NCBI RefSeq assembly: GCF_025376885.1
Contig: NZ_JAHUBR010000001.1
Location: 806,001 to 870,000, forward strand
Direction: 5' to 3'
DNA: 64,000 nt
Source of the DNA: Pseudoruegeria sp. SHC-113
GTDB lineage: Bacteria; Pseudomonadota; Alphaproteobacteria; Rhodobacterales; Rhodobacteraceae
Position 1 is the first letter of the stretch. Each line of letters begins with the position of its first letter. Shown in pieces: positions 1 through 9,868 of the stretch. The notes under the pieces are model-generated. The model searched no databases and was not told the origin of the DNA. It saw only the letters and a program-made list of their open reading frames with translations. A program made the translations under genes and the position numbers.

Positions 1-622
1 ACGCGCCATCATCCTGCACATCCGTGATGCGGTCCACGCGGAACATGCGGAAATCCTCGCGCAGTTCGCACCAGGCCACGAGCGTCCAGACCTTGCCCCA
101 GAACCAGAGGCCAAGGGGGCGGATGCGGCGCGTGGTGGCGGCGCCGGATTGATCTTCATAGGCCATCTGCAGCGCGGTGCGCGTTTCGGCGGCGTCTTCC
201 AGCCGGTCCAGCAGCGCGCGGGTTTGGGGGGTGAGGTCGCCGGGGTTGCGGGCGTGCACGCGCACGGTTTCAGTCTTTTCACGCATTGCAGGTGGCAGCA
301 CCGCGTCGATCTTCACGAGTGCTTCTTCGGCGGCCAGCGCCATCCCGGCCCCGCCCCATTCGCGCACCATGCGTGCACCCGCCACCAGCGCCACCAGCTC
401 GCTGCGGGTGAACATCAGCGGCGGGAGGTCATAGCCCGCGCGCATGACGTAGCCGACCCCGGCCTCCCCCTCGATGGGGACGCCAGAGCCGATCAGATCG
501 GCGATGTCGCGGTAGATGGTGCGTTCGCTCACTTCCAGCCTTTCGGCCAGCCGCGCCGCTGTCAGCAGCCGTCCGCCCCGCAAGGACTGGACGATCTGGA
601 ACAGGCGGTCGGCGCGGCGCAT
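1..622 (-). CDS. WYL-domain helix-turn-helix transcriptional regulator, C-terminus cut by window edge
   Basis: The ATG is at 620-622 and the frame stays open to the left edge, giving 207 visible codons; family members are about 230 residues, so only the end is missing. Residues 1-55 form an HTH_11/DeoR-like DNA-binding domain (RRADRLFQIVQSLR, then SERTIYRDI as recognition helix). The rest matches the WYL sensor region of YafY-type regulators, with an LGLWFWGKVWTLVAWCELR stretch near the visible end. It starts 3 bases after the VOC gene stop, so the two are almost certainly co-transcribed. Inference: it regulates the VOC gene and itself, probably through the CTGACAG dyad upstream. The ligand is unknown. 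Confidence 0.88.
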   Translation of the reverse strand, partial: MRRADRLFQIVQSLRGGRLLTAARLAERLEVSERTIYRDIADLIGSGVPIEGEAGVGYVMRAGYDLPPLMFTRSELVALVAGARMVREWGGAGMALAAEEALVKIDAVLPPAMREKTETVRVHARNPGDLTPQTRALLDRLEDAAETRTALQMAYEDQSGAATTRRIRPLGLWFWGKVWTLVAWCELREDFRMFRVDRITDVQDDGA

Positions 623-625
623 GGC

Positions 626-994
626 TCAGGCGGCCTCGAAGAGGCCGATGGAATTGCCATCGGGATCAAGGATGTAGATGAACTGCCCCGGCGGGATGGT
701 GATCGGCCCGGCCACGCGGGTGCCGCCTGCTGCCACGGCGCGCGCGGCGGTGGCTTCGGCGGTGTCGCTCACGGCCAGATGCACCGTGGTGCCCGCGCCG
801 CCTCCGGGTTCGCCCGGATAGAGATGGCCCGCGATGGAGGTCTCCGTCATCGGGAAATAGGCCACCGGATTGGGGCCGCTTTCATCGAGCTTCAACTCCC
901 AGTTCATCGTGGTGGCGTAGAAATCCATCGCATCGGCGAGGTTGCTCACGGGAATCTCGCACCAGACGAGGGCGTGTTCTTTATCGGTCGGCAT
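626..994 (-). CDS. VOC-family (glyoxalase/bleomycin-resistance fold) protein
   Basis: 122 aa, the usual size for a single-module VOC protein. The N-terminal LVWCEIPVSNLADAMDFY and C-terminal YILDPDGNSIGLFE are the typical beta-alpha-beta ends of the fold. VOC proteins act on or bind small molecules, often through a metal at the dimer interface; the substrate cannot be read from sequence. The start ATG (992-994) has AGGA eight bases upstream. It is the first gene of a two-gene minus-strand operon with the WYL regulator, a pairing that suggests regulator-controlled metabolism or detoxification of the regulator's ligand. That function is inference. Confidence 0.85.
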   Translation of the reverse strand: MPTDKEHALVWCEIPVSNLADAMDFYATTMNWELKLDESGPNPVAYFPMTETSIAGHLYPGEPGGGAGTTVHLAVSDTAEATAARAVAAGGTRVAGPITIPPGQFIYILDPDGNSIGLFEAA

Positions 995-1046
995 GTCTCA
1001 AATCCTGAGTTTGGGTTGGCAATGCCGATGTTCTGCCACAGCCCCC

Positions 1047-1075
1047 CTGACAGCATACTGTCAGGAGCCTGTCAG
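1047..1075. promoter_or_regulatory. Candidate operator of the VOC-WYL operon
   Basis: A perfect dyad CTGACAG-cata-CTGTCAG (1047-1064) is followed by a third copy CTGTCAG (1069-1075). It lies 53 bp upstream of the VOC start, the expected place for the WYL regulator to act. An alternative reading as a hairpin (CCCCCTGACAG at 1043-1053 with CTGTCAGGGGG at 1069-1079) exists, but there is no T-run in the direction of the neighbouring genes. Confidence 0.55.
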
Positions 1076-1107
1076 GGGGAGGCGTTTTTCTTGCCCGGTT
1101 TCCGACC

Positions 1108-1332
1108 CTAAACCCCGAAGCGCGCGTTCACCCGCTTGCGCACGATGGGCCCGACGGTGGCGATCACCGCAAAGGCGATGGGCCAGGCCAGCGCCCAGGC
1201 TGCGAGCCAATCGCCCAGAAACCCCGCGCCAAATCCGAGCGCCTTCCATGTGGCCACACAGGTGACGATGAAGCTCATCAGCCCCGATGTAATGGCGCTG
1301 AAGGTGAGATGGGCCTGCAGGGGGCGCGTCAT
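1108..1332 (-). CDS. DUF2798 small membrane protein
   Basis: 74 aa beginning MTRPLQAHLTFSAITSGLMS. Two hydrophobic segments, about residues 10-30 and 40-62, and a basic C-terminus (VRKRVNARFGV) match the two-helix DUF2798 family of inner-membrane proteins of unknown function. Its ATG overlaps the stop of the upstream DUF1285 gene by 4 bases, so translation is probably coupled. A much longer reading of the same frame, starting at 1824, overlaps the DUF1285 gene completely and was rejected. Confidence 0.75.
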   Translation of the reverse strand: MTRPLQAHLTFSAITSGLMSFIVTCVATWKALGFGAGFLGDWLAAWALAWPIAFAVIATVGPIVRKRVNARFGV

Positions 1333-1928
1333 TCCAGCTCCTCCGAGGGGATGATCGGGAAGAAGCTCCCGCCCGACCAGACTCCGAACCAGAGCCGCCC
1401 TTCGTGCTGGCGGTGCTGGCCCAGTTCGATCAGCCGGTAGAAGCTCTTGCGGTCGACCAGCGCTTCCAGATTGGCGCGCACCAGCACATAGGGTGAGGGC
1501 TCGCCGGTTTCGGCATCCCGCACCACGCGGATCGGATGCGCGGCATCGGCCGTCACCACATCCTCGATATGGGTGTGAAAGGTGAGCTGCTGCTCCGCCC
1601 CTTCGCCCTCCACCTCGAAATCCACCGCCACGAAGGGTGCGTCTTCCACGGTGATTCCCACCTTCTCGACGGGGGTGACGAGGAAGTAATCCTCCCCATC
1701 CTTGCGCAGAATGGAGGAGAAGAGCTTCACCAGCCCGAAGCGCCCGATGGGGGTGCCGAGGTAGAACCACGTGCCGTCGCGTGCGATGCGCATGTCCAGA
1801 TCGCCGCAGAAGGGTGGGTTCCACAGGTGCACCGGCGGCGGGCCCTTCTTGCCGGCGGCTTTCGCCGCGGCTGCCAGCGTGTCGGCGCTCGGTTTCACGA
1901 TGTTTTCATCAGCCATAGGTTTTGCCAT
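1329..1928 (-). CDS. DUF1285 domain protein
   Basis: 199 aa cytosolic protein. Its core is typical of DUF1285: FCGDLDMRIARDGTWFYLGTPIGR, then DYFLVTPVEKVGITVEDAPFVAV and YVLVRANLEALVDRKSFYRL. A second in-frame ATG four codons in (1914-1916) is an alternative start; neither has a strong Shine-Dalgarno. It is divergent from the moxR operon with about 60 bp between them, so the two operons share a promoter region. DUF1285 genes often neighbour MoxR operons in alphaproteobacteria, which hints at a shared but unknown role. Confidence 0.82.
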   Translation of the reverse strand: MAKPMADENIVKPSADTLAAAAKAAGKKGPPPVHLWNPPFCGDLDMRIARDGTWFYLGTPIGRFGLVKLFSSILRKDGEDYFLVTPVEKVGITVEDAPFVAVDFEVEGEGAEQQLTFHTHIEDVVTADAAHPIRVVRDAETGEPSPYVLVRANLEALVDRKSFYRLIELGQHRQHEGRLWFGVWSGGSFFPIIPSEELE

Positions 1929-1987
1929 TTGTGCTGTGGGAATTATCGTCCTTTAATAGCTCATATAGCGAGCAGAGGAGACTTGCC

Positions 1988-2991
<1,004 letters not shown>

Positions 2992-2995
<4 letters not shown>

Positions 2996-3870
2996 GAGCC
3001 CCCCGCGCCCTTCGCCGGACGGCGGCGGAAACCGCCGCGCCCTTCCCGCCCCTGCTGGCGGATGCCGAGCGGCTTGCGGCCACCGTGTTGCTGGGCGAAC
3101 ACGGGCGCAGGCGGGCAGGGATGGGCGATGAGTTCTGGCAATACCGCCCGGCCACGGAGGGCGATGAGGCGCGGCTAATCGACTGGCGGCGCTCTGCCAA
3201 ATCGGATGTGCATTTCATCCGCCAGCGCGAATGGCAGGCGGCCCAGAGCGTGATGTTCTGGATCGACAACGCCCGCGCGATGGATTTCACCTCGGATGAG
3301 GGCTGGCCGCGCAAGGTCTCTCGCGCACGCACTTTGGCGCTGGCACTCTCGATCCTGCTGGTGCGCGCGGGCGAGCGCGTGGGGCTGACGACGTCGGACC
3401 ACCCGCCGCGCTCAGGCGAGGCGCAGCTGTTGCGGCTGGCCGAGGAACTGTTGGGCGAAGGCGAGGGCGCGGAATATGGCGCGCCGGAAACGCGGGGCAT
3501 GCGGCCCCATTCGGCGGCTGTCTTCTTTTCGGATTTTCTCGGGCCCCTGGCTGGGATCGAATCCGCCGTGGCGCGCGCGGCGGATCGCGATGTGCGGGGT
3601 GTATTGTTTCAGGTGTTGGACCCGCAGGAGGAAAGCTTCCCCTTCGATGGCCGCACCATCTTTGAAAGCGTCGGCGGCACCATGAGCCATGAAACCCGCC
3701 GCGCAGGCGATCTGCGCAGCCGCTATCTGGAGCGGCTGGCCACCCGGCGCGACGCACTCACCGCGCTCTGCCGCGCCACGGGCTGGCAGCTGCATGTGCA
3801 CCATACCGATCAGCCGGGGCAGGCCGCGCTCCTGTGGCTGCATCAGGCCTTGCAGCGGGGGCGCCGCTGA
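2992..3870 (+). CDS. DUF58 domain protein
   Basis: 292 aa with a GTG start that overlaps the moxR stop (GTGA). The DUF58 signature is the DWRRSAKSDV stretch at residues 64-73, preceded by YRPATEGDEARLI. The C-terminal half looks like a divergent von Willebrand-type fold, with ARAMDF near residue 95 and AAVFFSDFLGP near 175. DUF58 proteins are coupled to MoxR ATPases as substrates or adaptors. No clear transmembrane helix is seen, unlike many DUF58 proteins, so it may be cytosolic. The client is unknown. Confidence 0.88.
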
Positions 3871-6677
3871 TGCTTGTGCTCGGCCCCATAGGCTTCACTG
3901 CGCCCTGGCTTCTGTTGGGGCTTCTGGCATTGCCGGTGCTCTGGATCCTGCTGCGCGTGATGCCACCTGCCCCGATCCGGCGGCGCTTTCCGGGCGTTGT
4001 GCTGCTTCTGGGCCTGAAGGACGAGGAAAGCGAAACCGATCGCACCCCGTGGTGGCTGCTGCTTCTGCGCCTCGCAGCTATCGCGGCGCTGATCCTCGGC
4101 TTCGCGGGGCCGGTGCTGAACCCGCAGCCGGATCGTGGCGGCGAGGGGCCGCTGCTGATTGTCTCGGATTCCACCTGGGCCTCAGCACAGGGCTGGCCGC
4201 GCCGCATGGAGCGGGTGGAAGGCCTGCTGGATGAGGCCTCGCGCGCCGGGCGCTCGGTGGCTGTTGTCTCGCTCACCGACCTGCCGCCGCCGGGCGATCT
4301 GCCCTTCCTTGCGGCGGATGCGTGGAAGCCCCGGCTCGCAGGCCTCGCCCCGCAGCCCCATGCGCCGTCGACAGAGGCGCTCTCGGCGTGGTTGCTTTCC
4401 TTGCCGCAGGGCAGTTTCGAGACCTATTGGATCTCCGACGGGCTGGCGCGTGACAGCCGTGGTCCGCTGCTCTCGGCCCTGCAAACCCGGGGCGCGGTGA
4501 CGGTGTTCCAGCCGCCAAGCCCCACCCTTGGCCTGCGCCCGGCGACCTATGCGGACGGCGTGATCGATGTCACCGTGCTGCGCGATCTGGCCGCCGTGGC
4601 GCAATCGGTGCCGGTGAGCGCCATCGGGCTGGACCCCTCCGGCACCGAGCGCGTGCTGGCCAGCGGTTCGGCGGAGTTCCAGCCGGACGAAAACGAGGCC
4701 ACCGTCGTCCTCGCGCTGCCGCCGGAACTGCGCAACCGCGTGACCCGTTTCGCGCTGGGTGGTGTGCGCTCGGCAGGCGCGGTGTCGCTGACTGACGATG
4801 CGCTGAAACGGCGCGAGGTGGCGCTGATCGCGGGCCGCGAGGATCGCGAAGGGCTGGAGCTGCTCTCGCCGCTGCACTACCTGCGGCAGGCGCTCGCCCC
4901 CACCGCCGACCTGCTGGAAGGCGCGCTGACCGATCTTTTGCCCGCCAATCCCGACGCCATCATCCTTGCCGATGTCGCCACGCTTTCGGGCGGGGAGGCG
5001 GCGAGCTTGCAGGAATGGGTCGAGGCCGGGGGGCTGCTCGTGCGCTTTGCCGGCCCGCGCCTTGCTGCGAGCGACGTGAGCCGCGAGGCCGAGGATCCGC
5101 TGATGCCGGTGCGCCTGCGCGCCGGAGGCCGCACCGTCGGCGGCGCGATGAGCTGGGGCGCGCCCAAGAGCCTGCGCGCCTTCGCCGACGGCTCGCCCTT
5201 TTTCGGCCTCGCCGTGCCGCAGGATGTGGACGTGAGCGCGCAGGTGCTGGCCCAGCCCGACCCGGAGCTTGCGAGCCGCACCATCGCCGTACTGGAAGAC
5301 GGCACGCCGCTTGTCACCCGCAAGAGCCTTGGCGAGGGGCAGGTGGTGCTGTTCCATGTCACCGCCAATGCTGAATGGTCGAGCCTGCCCCTTTCCGGCC
5401 TCTTCGTGCAGATGCTGGAGCGGCTCGCTGTCTCCACGCGCCCGGCCCGCCCCACGGTGGAGGATCTCGAGGGCACCACATGGCAGCCGATGCGCGTTCT
5501 GGATGGTTTTGGAGATTTCGCCGAGGCAGGTGCGCTGTCCGGTGTGCCGGGCGAGGTGATCGCCGAGGGCACCACCGGCCCAAGCGCCCCGCCGGGGCTC
5601 TACGCTGCCGGGGATCGCGCCATCGCACTGAACGTAATTGGTGCTGAAACCGAACTGGCGCGCGCCGCATGGCCGGTGGGCGTGCCTGTGCAAGGCCTGG
5701 CCGTGGCGCGGGAGATCACGCTGAAGGGGCCGCTGCTCACCGCCGCGCTGGCGCTGCTGATCGCCGATATTCTCGCCTCTCTTCTGGTCGCGGGCCGCCT
5801 TTCGGGCTTGCTGCGCCGCCCGGCGCGGACCACGGCGCTGATTGCCACTCTCGGCCTGGGCGCGCTGCTGCTGCCCACGCCGCCTGCCTTCGCGCAAGAG
5901 GCGCAGAACGATCCAGCCGCCGAGGCCCTTGCGCTGGCCGCCACGCAGGAAGTGGTGCTGGCCCATGTGATGACGGGCGACGCACAGCTTGACGCCATCG
6001 CGCAAGCCGGCCTGCGCGGCCTCGGGCGCACGCTCTTCCAGCGCACCGCCGTGGAGCCGGCGGAGCCCATCGCAGTGAACCTCGAAACCGACGAGCTGGC
6101 CTTCTTCCCCTTCCTTTACTGGCCGATTTCCTACGGCCAGCCGATCCCGAGCGAGGAAGCCTATGCCAAGCTCAACCGTTACCTGCGCTCTGGCGGCATG
6201 ATCTTGTTTGACACCCGTGATGCCGATGTGTCGGGCTATGCGGGCCAGACGCCGGAGGCGCGCAAACTGCAGCGCCTTGCCGCGCCGCTCGACATTCCGC
6301 CGTTGGAGCAGATCCCGGCCGATCACGTGCTCACCCGCACCTTCTATCTGCTGCAGGATTTCCCCGGCCGCCACGCGGGCCGCGATGTCTGGGTGGAGGC
6401 CGCGCCGCCGGATGCGGTGCAGATTGAGGGCATGCCCTTCCGCAATCTCAACGATGGCGTCACACCCGTGGTGATCGGCGGCAACGACTGGGCGGCGGCC
6501 TGGGCCATAGATGAGCGCGGCGGGCGCATGTTCCCCGTCGGGCGCGGCTTCGGCGGCGAAATGCAGCGCGAGATCGCCCTGCGCTTCGGGGTGAACCTCG
6601 TGATGCATGTGCTGACGGGCAACTATAAATCCGATCAGGTCCATGTGCCTGCGCTTCTGGACAGGCTGGGGCAATGA
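3870..6677 (+). CDS. BatA-type membrane protein with C-terminal DUF4159 domain
   Basis: 935 aa; the ATG overlaps the DUF58 stop by one base (TGATG). The N-terminus is the BatA/Aerotolerance regulator membrane anchor, with hydrophobic segments about residues 8-28 and 55-75. A central region about 90-600 lacks a clear annotation. Two more hydrophobic segments lie near 615-650, ending at an AFAQ site. The C-terminal ~220 residues are DUF4159 (ELAFFPFLYWPISYG, then YLRSGGMILFDTRD, GRHAGRDVWVE). Family knowledge: DUF4159 proteins accompany MoxR/DUF58 in alphaproteobacteria and are predicted to be periplasmic-facing; no biochemical function is established. Confidence 0.85.
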   Translation: MLVLGPIGFTAPWLLLGLLALPVLWILLRVMPPAPIRRRFPGVVLLLGLKDEESETDRTPWWLLLLRLAAIAALILGFAGPVLNPQPDRGGEGPLLIVSDSTWASAQGWPRRMERVEGLLDEASRAGRSVAVVSLTDLPPPGDLPFLAADAWKPRLAGLAPQPHAPSTEALSAWLLSLPQGSFETYWISDGLARDSRGPLLSALQTRGAVTVFQPPSPTLGLRPATYADGVIDVTVLRDLAAVAQSVPVSAIGLDPSGTERVLASGSAEFQPDENEATVVLALPPELRNRVTRFALGGVRSAGAVSLTDDALKRREVALIAGREDREGLELLSPLHYLRQALAPTADLLEGALTDLLPANPDAIILADVATLSGGEAASLQEWVEAGGLLVRFAGPRLAASDVSREAEDPLMPVRLRAGGRTVGGAMSWGAPKSLRAFADGSPFFGLAVPQDVDVSAQVLAQPDPELASRTIAVLEDGTPLVTRKSLGEGQVVLFHVTANAEWSSLPLSGLFVQMLERLAVSTRPARPTVEDLEGTTWQPMRVLDGFGDFAEAGALSGVPGEVIAEGTTGPSAPPGLYAAGDRAIALNVIGAETELARAAWPVGVPVQGLAVAREITLKGPLLTAALALLIADILASLLVAGRLSGLLRRPARTTALIATLGLGALLLPTPPAFAQEAQNDPAAEALALAATQEVVLAHVMTGDAQLDAIAQAGLRGLGRTLFQRTAVEPAEPIAVNLETDELAFFPFLYWPISYGQPIPSEEAYAKLNRYLRSGGMILFDTRDADVSGYAGQTPEARKLQRLAAPLDIPPLEQIPADHVLTRTFYLLQDFPGRHAGRDVWVEAAPPDAVQIEGMPFRNLNDGVTPVVIGGNDWAAAWAIDERGGRMFPVGRGFGGEMQREIALRFGVNLVMHVLTGNYKSDQVHVPALLDRLGQ

Positions 6678-8758
6678 CGGCAGACAGGATCCTCTTCGAC
6701 GCGCTGGTGTCTTGGCCGCTGATCTGGGCTGGGGCCGCGCTGTTGGCGGCACTGCTGGTGTTTGCCGCGTTCCGGGGGCTTTCAGGCTGGTGGCTTCGCG
6801 CCCTTGGCGGTGCTGTGCTGCTGCTTGCGCTGGCCAACCCGTCGCTCCAAACCGAGGAACGCGAAACGCTCTCTGACATCGCGCTGGTGATCGAGGATCG
6901 CAGCGCGAGCCAGACCATCGCCGCGCGCCCCGCGCAGATGGACACGGCCGCCGCGCAACTCGATGCTGCCCTCGCCGCGCGCCCCAACACCGAGGTGCGC
7001 CGCGTGGTGGTGGGTGACGGGGACGAAAACACCGGCACCCTGATGATGGGCGCGCTGGCGCAGGCGATGGCCGACCTGCCCGATGACCGGCTGGCAGGTG
7101 TCTTCCTGCTCACCGACGGGCAGGCCCATGATGCCGAGCTTCAGCCCGCCGTGCCCGCTCCCTTGCATGTGCTGCTCACCGGAGAGCCACAGGACTGGGA
7201 TCGCCGCCTCGCCGTGCGCAACGCGCCGGCCTTCGGCATTCTGGGCGAGGAGGTCTCCCTGCGGTTGCGGGTGGAGGATCAGGGCGCGGTGCCGGAAGAC
7301 GTGATGGGGATGGCCGAGTTGCAGATCTCGGTCGACGGCAATCCGGCGGTCTCGGTGCAGGTGCCCACGGGGCGCGATCTGGAACTGCCGATCACGCTGG
7401 CCCATGGCGGGCTGAACGTGGTGCAGATCACCGTGCCGGAAGCCCAAGGCGAGCTGACCACCCGCAACAACTCCGCCGTGGTGCAGATCAATGGCGTGCG
7501 CGATCGCTTGCGCGTTCTTCTGGTGTCGGGCGAGCCGCATCCGGGCGAGCGCACATGGCGCAACCTGCTGAAATCCGACAGCTCTGTGGATCTCGTCCAT
7601 TTCACCATCCTGCGCCCGCCGGAAAAACAGGATGGCGTGCCGGTGTCGGAGCTTTCGCTGATCGCCTTCCCCACGCGCGAGCTGTTTCTCGACAAGATCG
7701 ACGAGTTCGATCTGATTATTTTCGATCGCTACAAGCGGCGCGGCATTCTGCCGGGGCTCTACCTTGATAACATTGCCCGCTACGTGGAAGAGGGCGGCGC
7801 GGTGCTGATCGCCGCGGGGCCGGATTTTGCCTCCGCCGACAGCCTGTTTCACTCCGGCATCGCCTCGGTGCTGCCCGCCGCCCCCACGGCGCGGGTGATC
7901 GAGGAGGGCTTCCGCCCCGCGATCACCGAACTGGGCCAGCGCCACCCGGTGACGGAGGGGCTGGATACGCCCTTCCTCGATGGCGAAGGCCCGCCGGAGT
8001 GGGGCCGCTGGTTCCGCCTCGTGGATCTGGAGCCCATCGGCGGCAGCGAGGTGATGGAGGGCATCGACGGCCGTCCGCTCCTGATGCTGGATCGCGTCGG
8101 CGAGGGGCGCGTGGCGCTATTGGCTTCTGATCACGCATGGCTCTGGAGCCGGGGCTTTGAAGGCGGCGGCCCGCAGTTGGAGCTGCTGCGGCGGCTGGCG
8201 CATTGGATGATGAAGGAACCCGAACTGGAGGAGGAGGCCCTCTGGGCCGAGGCCAACGGGCAGGAGATGACCATCGTGCGCCGCACTTTGGGCGAAGAGG
8301 TCGGCCCGGTTGAGATCACCACACCCGATGGCAGCAGCGTTTCGGTGACGCTGGAGCAGGTCGCGCCGGGGCGCTACGAGGCCACCTATCTGGGGCCGGA
8401 CATGGGGCTTTATCGCCTCACCGAAGCCGATCTGGAAAGCGTCATCGCGCTGGGGCCCGCCGCACCGCGCGAGTTCGAGGAAACCATCGCCTCCGCCGCG
8501 CCGCTCGCCGCGCAGGTGGCGGCGACGAATGGCGGGGCCGTGGCGCTGTCGGAAGGTATGCCGGGCCTGCGCAATGTGCGCGCCGGGCGGCCCGCCGCGG
8601 GCCGGGGCTGGCTCGGGCTGACCCCGCGCGAGGCCTATCTGACCACGGATGTGCGCGTCGCGCCGCTGTTGCCGGGCTGGCTGTTCCTGATGCTGGCCGC
8701 ACTTCTGGCCGTGGGCGCCTGGCTCTATGAGGGGCGGCGCGCGCGGCGGGAGGCGTGA
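6674..8758 (+). CDS. Membrane protein with glutamine-amidotransferase-like domain
   Basis: 694 aa, ATG overlapping the previous stop by 4 bases. Two N-terminal helices (about 12-55) and one C-terminal helix (about 662-682, GWLFLMLAALLAVGAWLYEG) place a large central part outside the membrane. The segment around 285-510 resembles the class I glutamine amidotransferase-like fold found in MoxR-associated proteins (LRVLLVSGEPHPGERTWRN, then EFDLIIFDRYKRRGILPG and YVEEGGAVLIAAG). No Cys nucleophile is apparent there, so it is probably a non-catalytic fold. As the last gene of the four-gene operon it likely forms a complex with the BatA/DUF4159 product; this is inference. Confidence 0.82.
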   Translation: MTADRILFDALVSWPLIWAGAALLAALLVFAAFRGLSGWWLRALGGAVLLLALANPSLQTEERETLSDIALVIEDRSASQTIAARPAQMDTAAAQLDAALAARPNTEVRRVVVGDGDENTGTLMMGALAQAMADLPDDRLAGVFLLTDGQAHDAELQPAVPAPLHVLLTGEPQDWDRRLAVRNAPAFGILGEEVSLRLRVEDQGAVPEDVMGMAELQISVDGNPAVSVQVPTGRDLELPITLAHGGLNVVQITVPEAQGELTTRNNSAVVQINGVRDRLRVLLVSGEPHPGERTWRNLLKSDSSVDLVHFTILRPPEKQDGVPVSELSLIAFPTRELFLDKIDEFDLIIFDRYKRRGILPGLYLDNIARYVEEGGAVLIAAGPDFASADSLFHSGIASVLPAAPTARVIEEGFRPAITELGQRHPVTEGLDTPFLDGEGPPEWGRWFRLVDLEPIGGSEVMEGIDGRPLLMLDRVGEGRVALLASDHAWLWSRGFEGGGPQLELLRRLAHWMMKEPELEEEALWAEANGQEMTIVRRTLGEEVGPVEITTPDGSSVSVTLEQVAPGRYEATYLGPDMGLYRLTEADLESVIALGPAAPREFEETIASAAPLAAQVAATNGGAVALSEGMPGLRNVRAGRPAAGRGWLGLTPREAYLTTDVRVAPLLPGWLFLMLAALLAVGAWLYEGRRARREA

Positions 8759-8765
8759 GCCGGGC

Positions 8766-9116
8766 TTACTCCAGCTCGATCAGGAAGATCGGCGCGGCCC
8801 ACCCATCCTGATTGCAGCGCGCCTGTATGCCCACATGGGTGGTGCCTTCGGGCAGGGAGACGCCGCCGAGCGAGCGGGTGAACGGCTGTTCATCCACATG
8901 GGGATGCAACAACTCGCGCACGCCCAGAACCTGCCCATCCTCATCCACGATGCGCCAGCCATCGGCGTAGTGATCCCAGCCGGTGTCCGGGTGGGCGAGC
9001 GTCACGGTAAAGCGCCACGTGTCGCCGGTTTGCTCGGCATAGGCGGTGTCGATGAACGGGGCATCGGCAAGCGCGGGCGCGGACAGCAGCAGGAGGGCAA
9101 AGGCGGCGTGTTTCAT
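8766..9116 (-). CDS. Small secreted protein of unknown function
   Basis: 116 aa. The N-terminus MKHAAFALLLLSAPALADA is a clear Sec signal peptide with cleavage expected after ALA (about residue 17). The mature protein is about 98 residues, acidic, with GDTWRFTVTLAHPDTGWDHYADGW and a single Cys near residue 101. I do not recognise a family. The ATG overlaps the stop of the upstream DUF599 gene by 4 bases (9113-9116), so the two are translationally coupled. Periplasmic or extracellular location is inferred from the signal peptide only. Confidence 0.75.
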   Translation of the reverse strand: MKHAAFALLLLSAPALADAPFIDTAYAEQTGDTWRFTVTLAHPDTGWDHYADGWRIVDEDGQVLGVRELLHPHVDEQPFTRSLGGVSLPEGTTHVGIQARCNQDGWAAPIFLIELE

Positions 9117-9835
9117 TCGGCAGGCTCCGTTGAGAGGGTTCCAAGCCCGTCCAGCAGCACGGTGCGGGAACGTGAGGAAAACTCGCGCCGCCATAGGAAA
9201 GAGAGCGTCAGGACGGTGGCGAGCAGCAAGACCCAAGCCCCTAGCAGCCACGTGAGCGCGGCGAGCGCGAAATAGACGGAGCGCAAGCCGCGATTGTAGC
9301 TGCGCGCCGCCGAGATGTTGAGTTCGGCGGCCTGTGCGGCGCGGGCGTAAACGGCGGGATTGTCGTGATCATTGGGTACGGCGGCCATCACCACGGCGCA
9401 ATAGCCAAACAGCCGGTGCGCCCAGACGAATTTGAGGAAAGCGTTCACCACAAAGATCAGCGCCATGCCGATCTTCACCTCCCAGACGATGTCGGGCGCG
9501 GTTTCGAAGGTGAAATCCTCAGCCACGCCCGAAAGCCGCTCGGTGTTGCCGATCAGGGCCATGCCGCCGCCGAGCGCGATCATGCAGGCCGAGGCAAAGA
9601 AGGTGGTGCCCTGCCGCAGCGAGGACAGGATCGTGGCGTCGAAAATGCGCGGCTGGCGGGTCACGAACTGGCGCATCCACTCGCGCCGGTAGCGCCGCAT
9701 CAGCACCGAAACCGAGGGCTTGTGGCTCTTGGCGTTGTCCACGAGGTGGCCGATCACGAACCAGCCGCCCCAGATCAGCAGAACGGCGGCGAGGTCGACG
9801 GGGGTGAAATGGGGCAGGGCGGTCTGAAAATTCAT
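9113..9835 (-). CDS. DUF599 family membrane protein
   Basis: 240 aa. Hydrophobic segments near residues 12-30, 78-98, 117-140 and 190-220 fit the four-helix DUF599 family of inner-membrane proteins. Typical stretches are VLLIWGGWFVIGHLVDN, FFASACMIALGGGMALIG and NRGLRSVYFALAALTWLLG. Function is unknown in the family. It precedes the small secreted protein with a 4-base overlap, suggesting a joint envelope role. Confidence 0.83.
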   Translation of the reverse strand: MNFQTALPHFTPVDLAAVLLIWGGWFVIGHLVDNAKSHKPSVSVLMRRYRREWMRQFVTRQPRIFDATILSSLRQGTTFFASACMIALGGGMALIGNTERLSGVAEDFTFETAPDIVWEVKIGMALIFVVNAFLKFVWAHRLFGYCAVVMAAVPNDHDNPAVYARAAQAAELNISAARSYNRGLRSVYFALAALTWLLGAWVLLLATVLTLSFLWRREFSSRSRTVLLDGLGTLSTEPAE

Positions 9836-9868
9836 AGGGCGCGTTTTAAGCGCTGCCGCTTGCTGTTG

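Noticed and set aside
1043-1090. Rho-independent terminator at the CTGTCAG repeats
   Set aside because: The T-run follows only in the plus direction, where no gene ends; a regulatory dyad explains the sequence better.
1332-1824. Extension of the DUF2798 gene to a 238-residue protein
   Set aside because: The added part lies wholly within the DUF1285 gene in another frame and is Arg/His-rich; the 74-residue form has the family's start.
4182-6752. An 856-codon minus-strand frame opposite the DUF4159 gene
   Set aside because: Arg/Gln/His-rich shadow translation; it would also span the start of the next operon gene.
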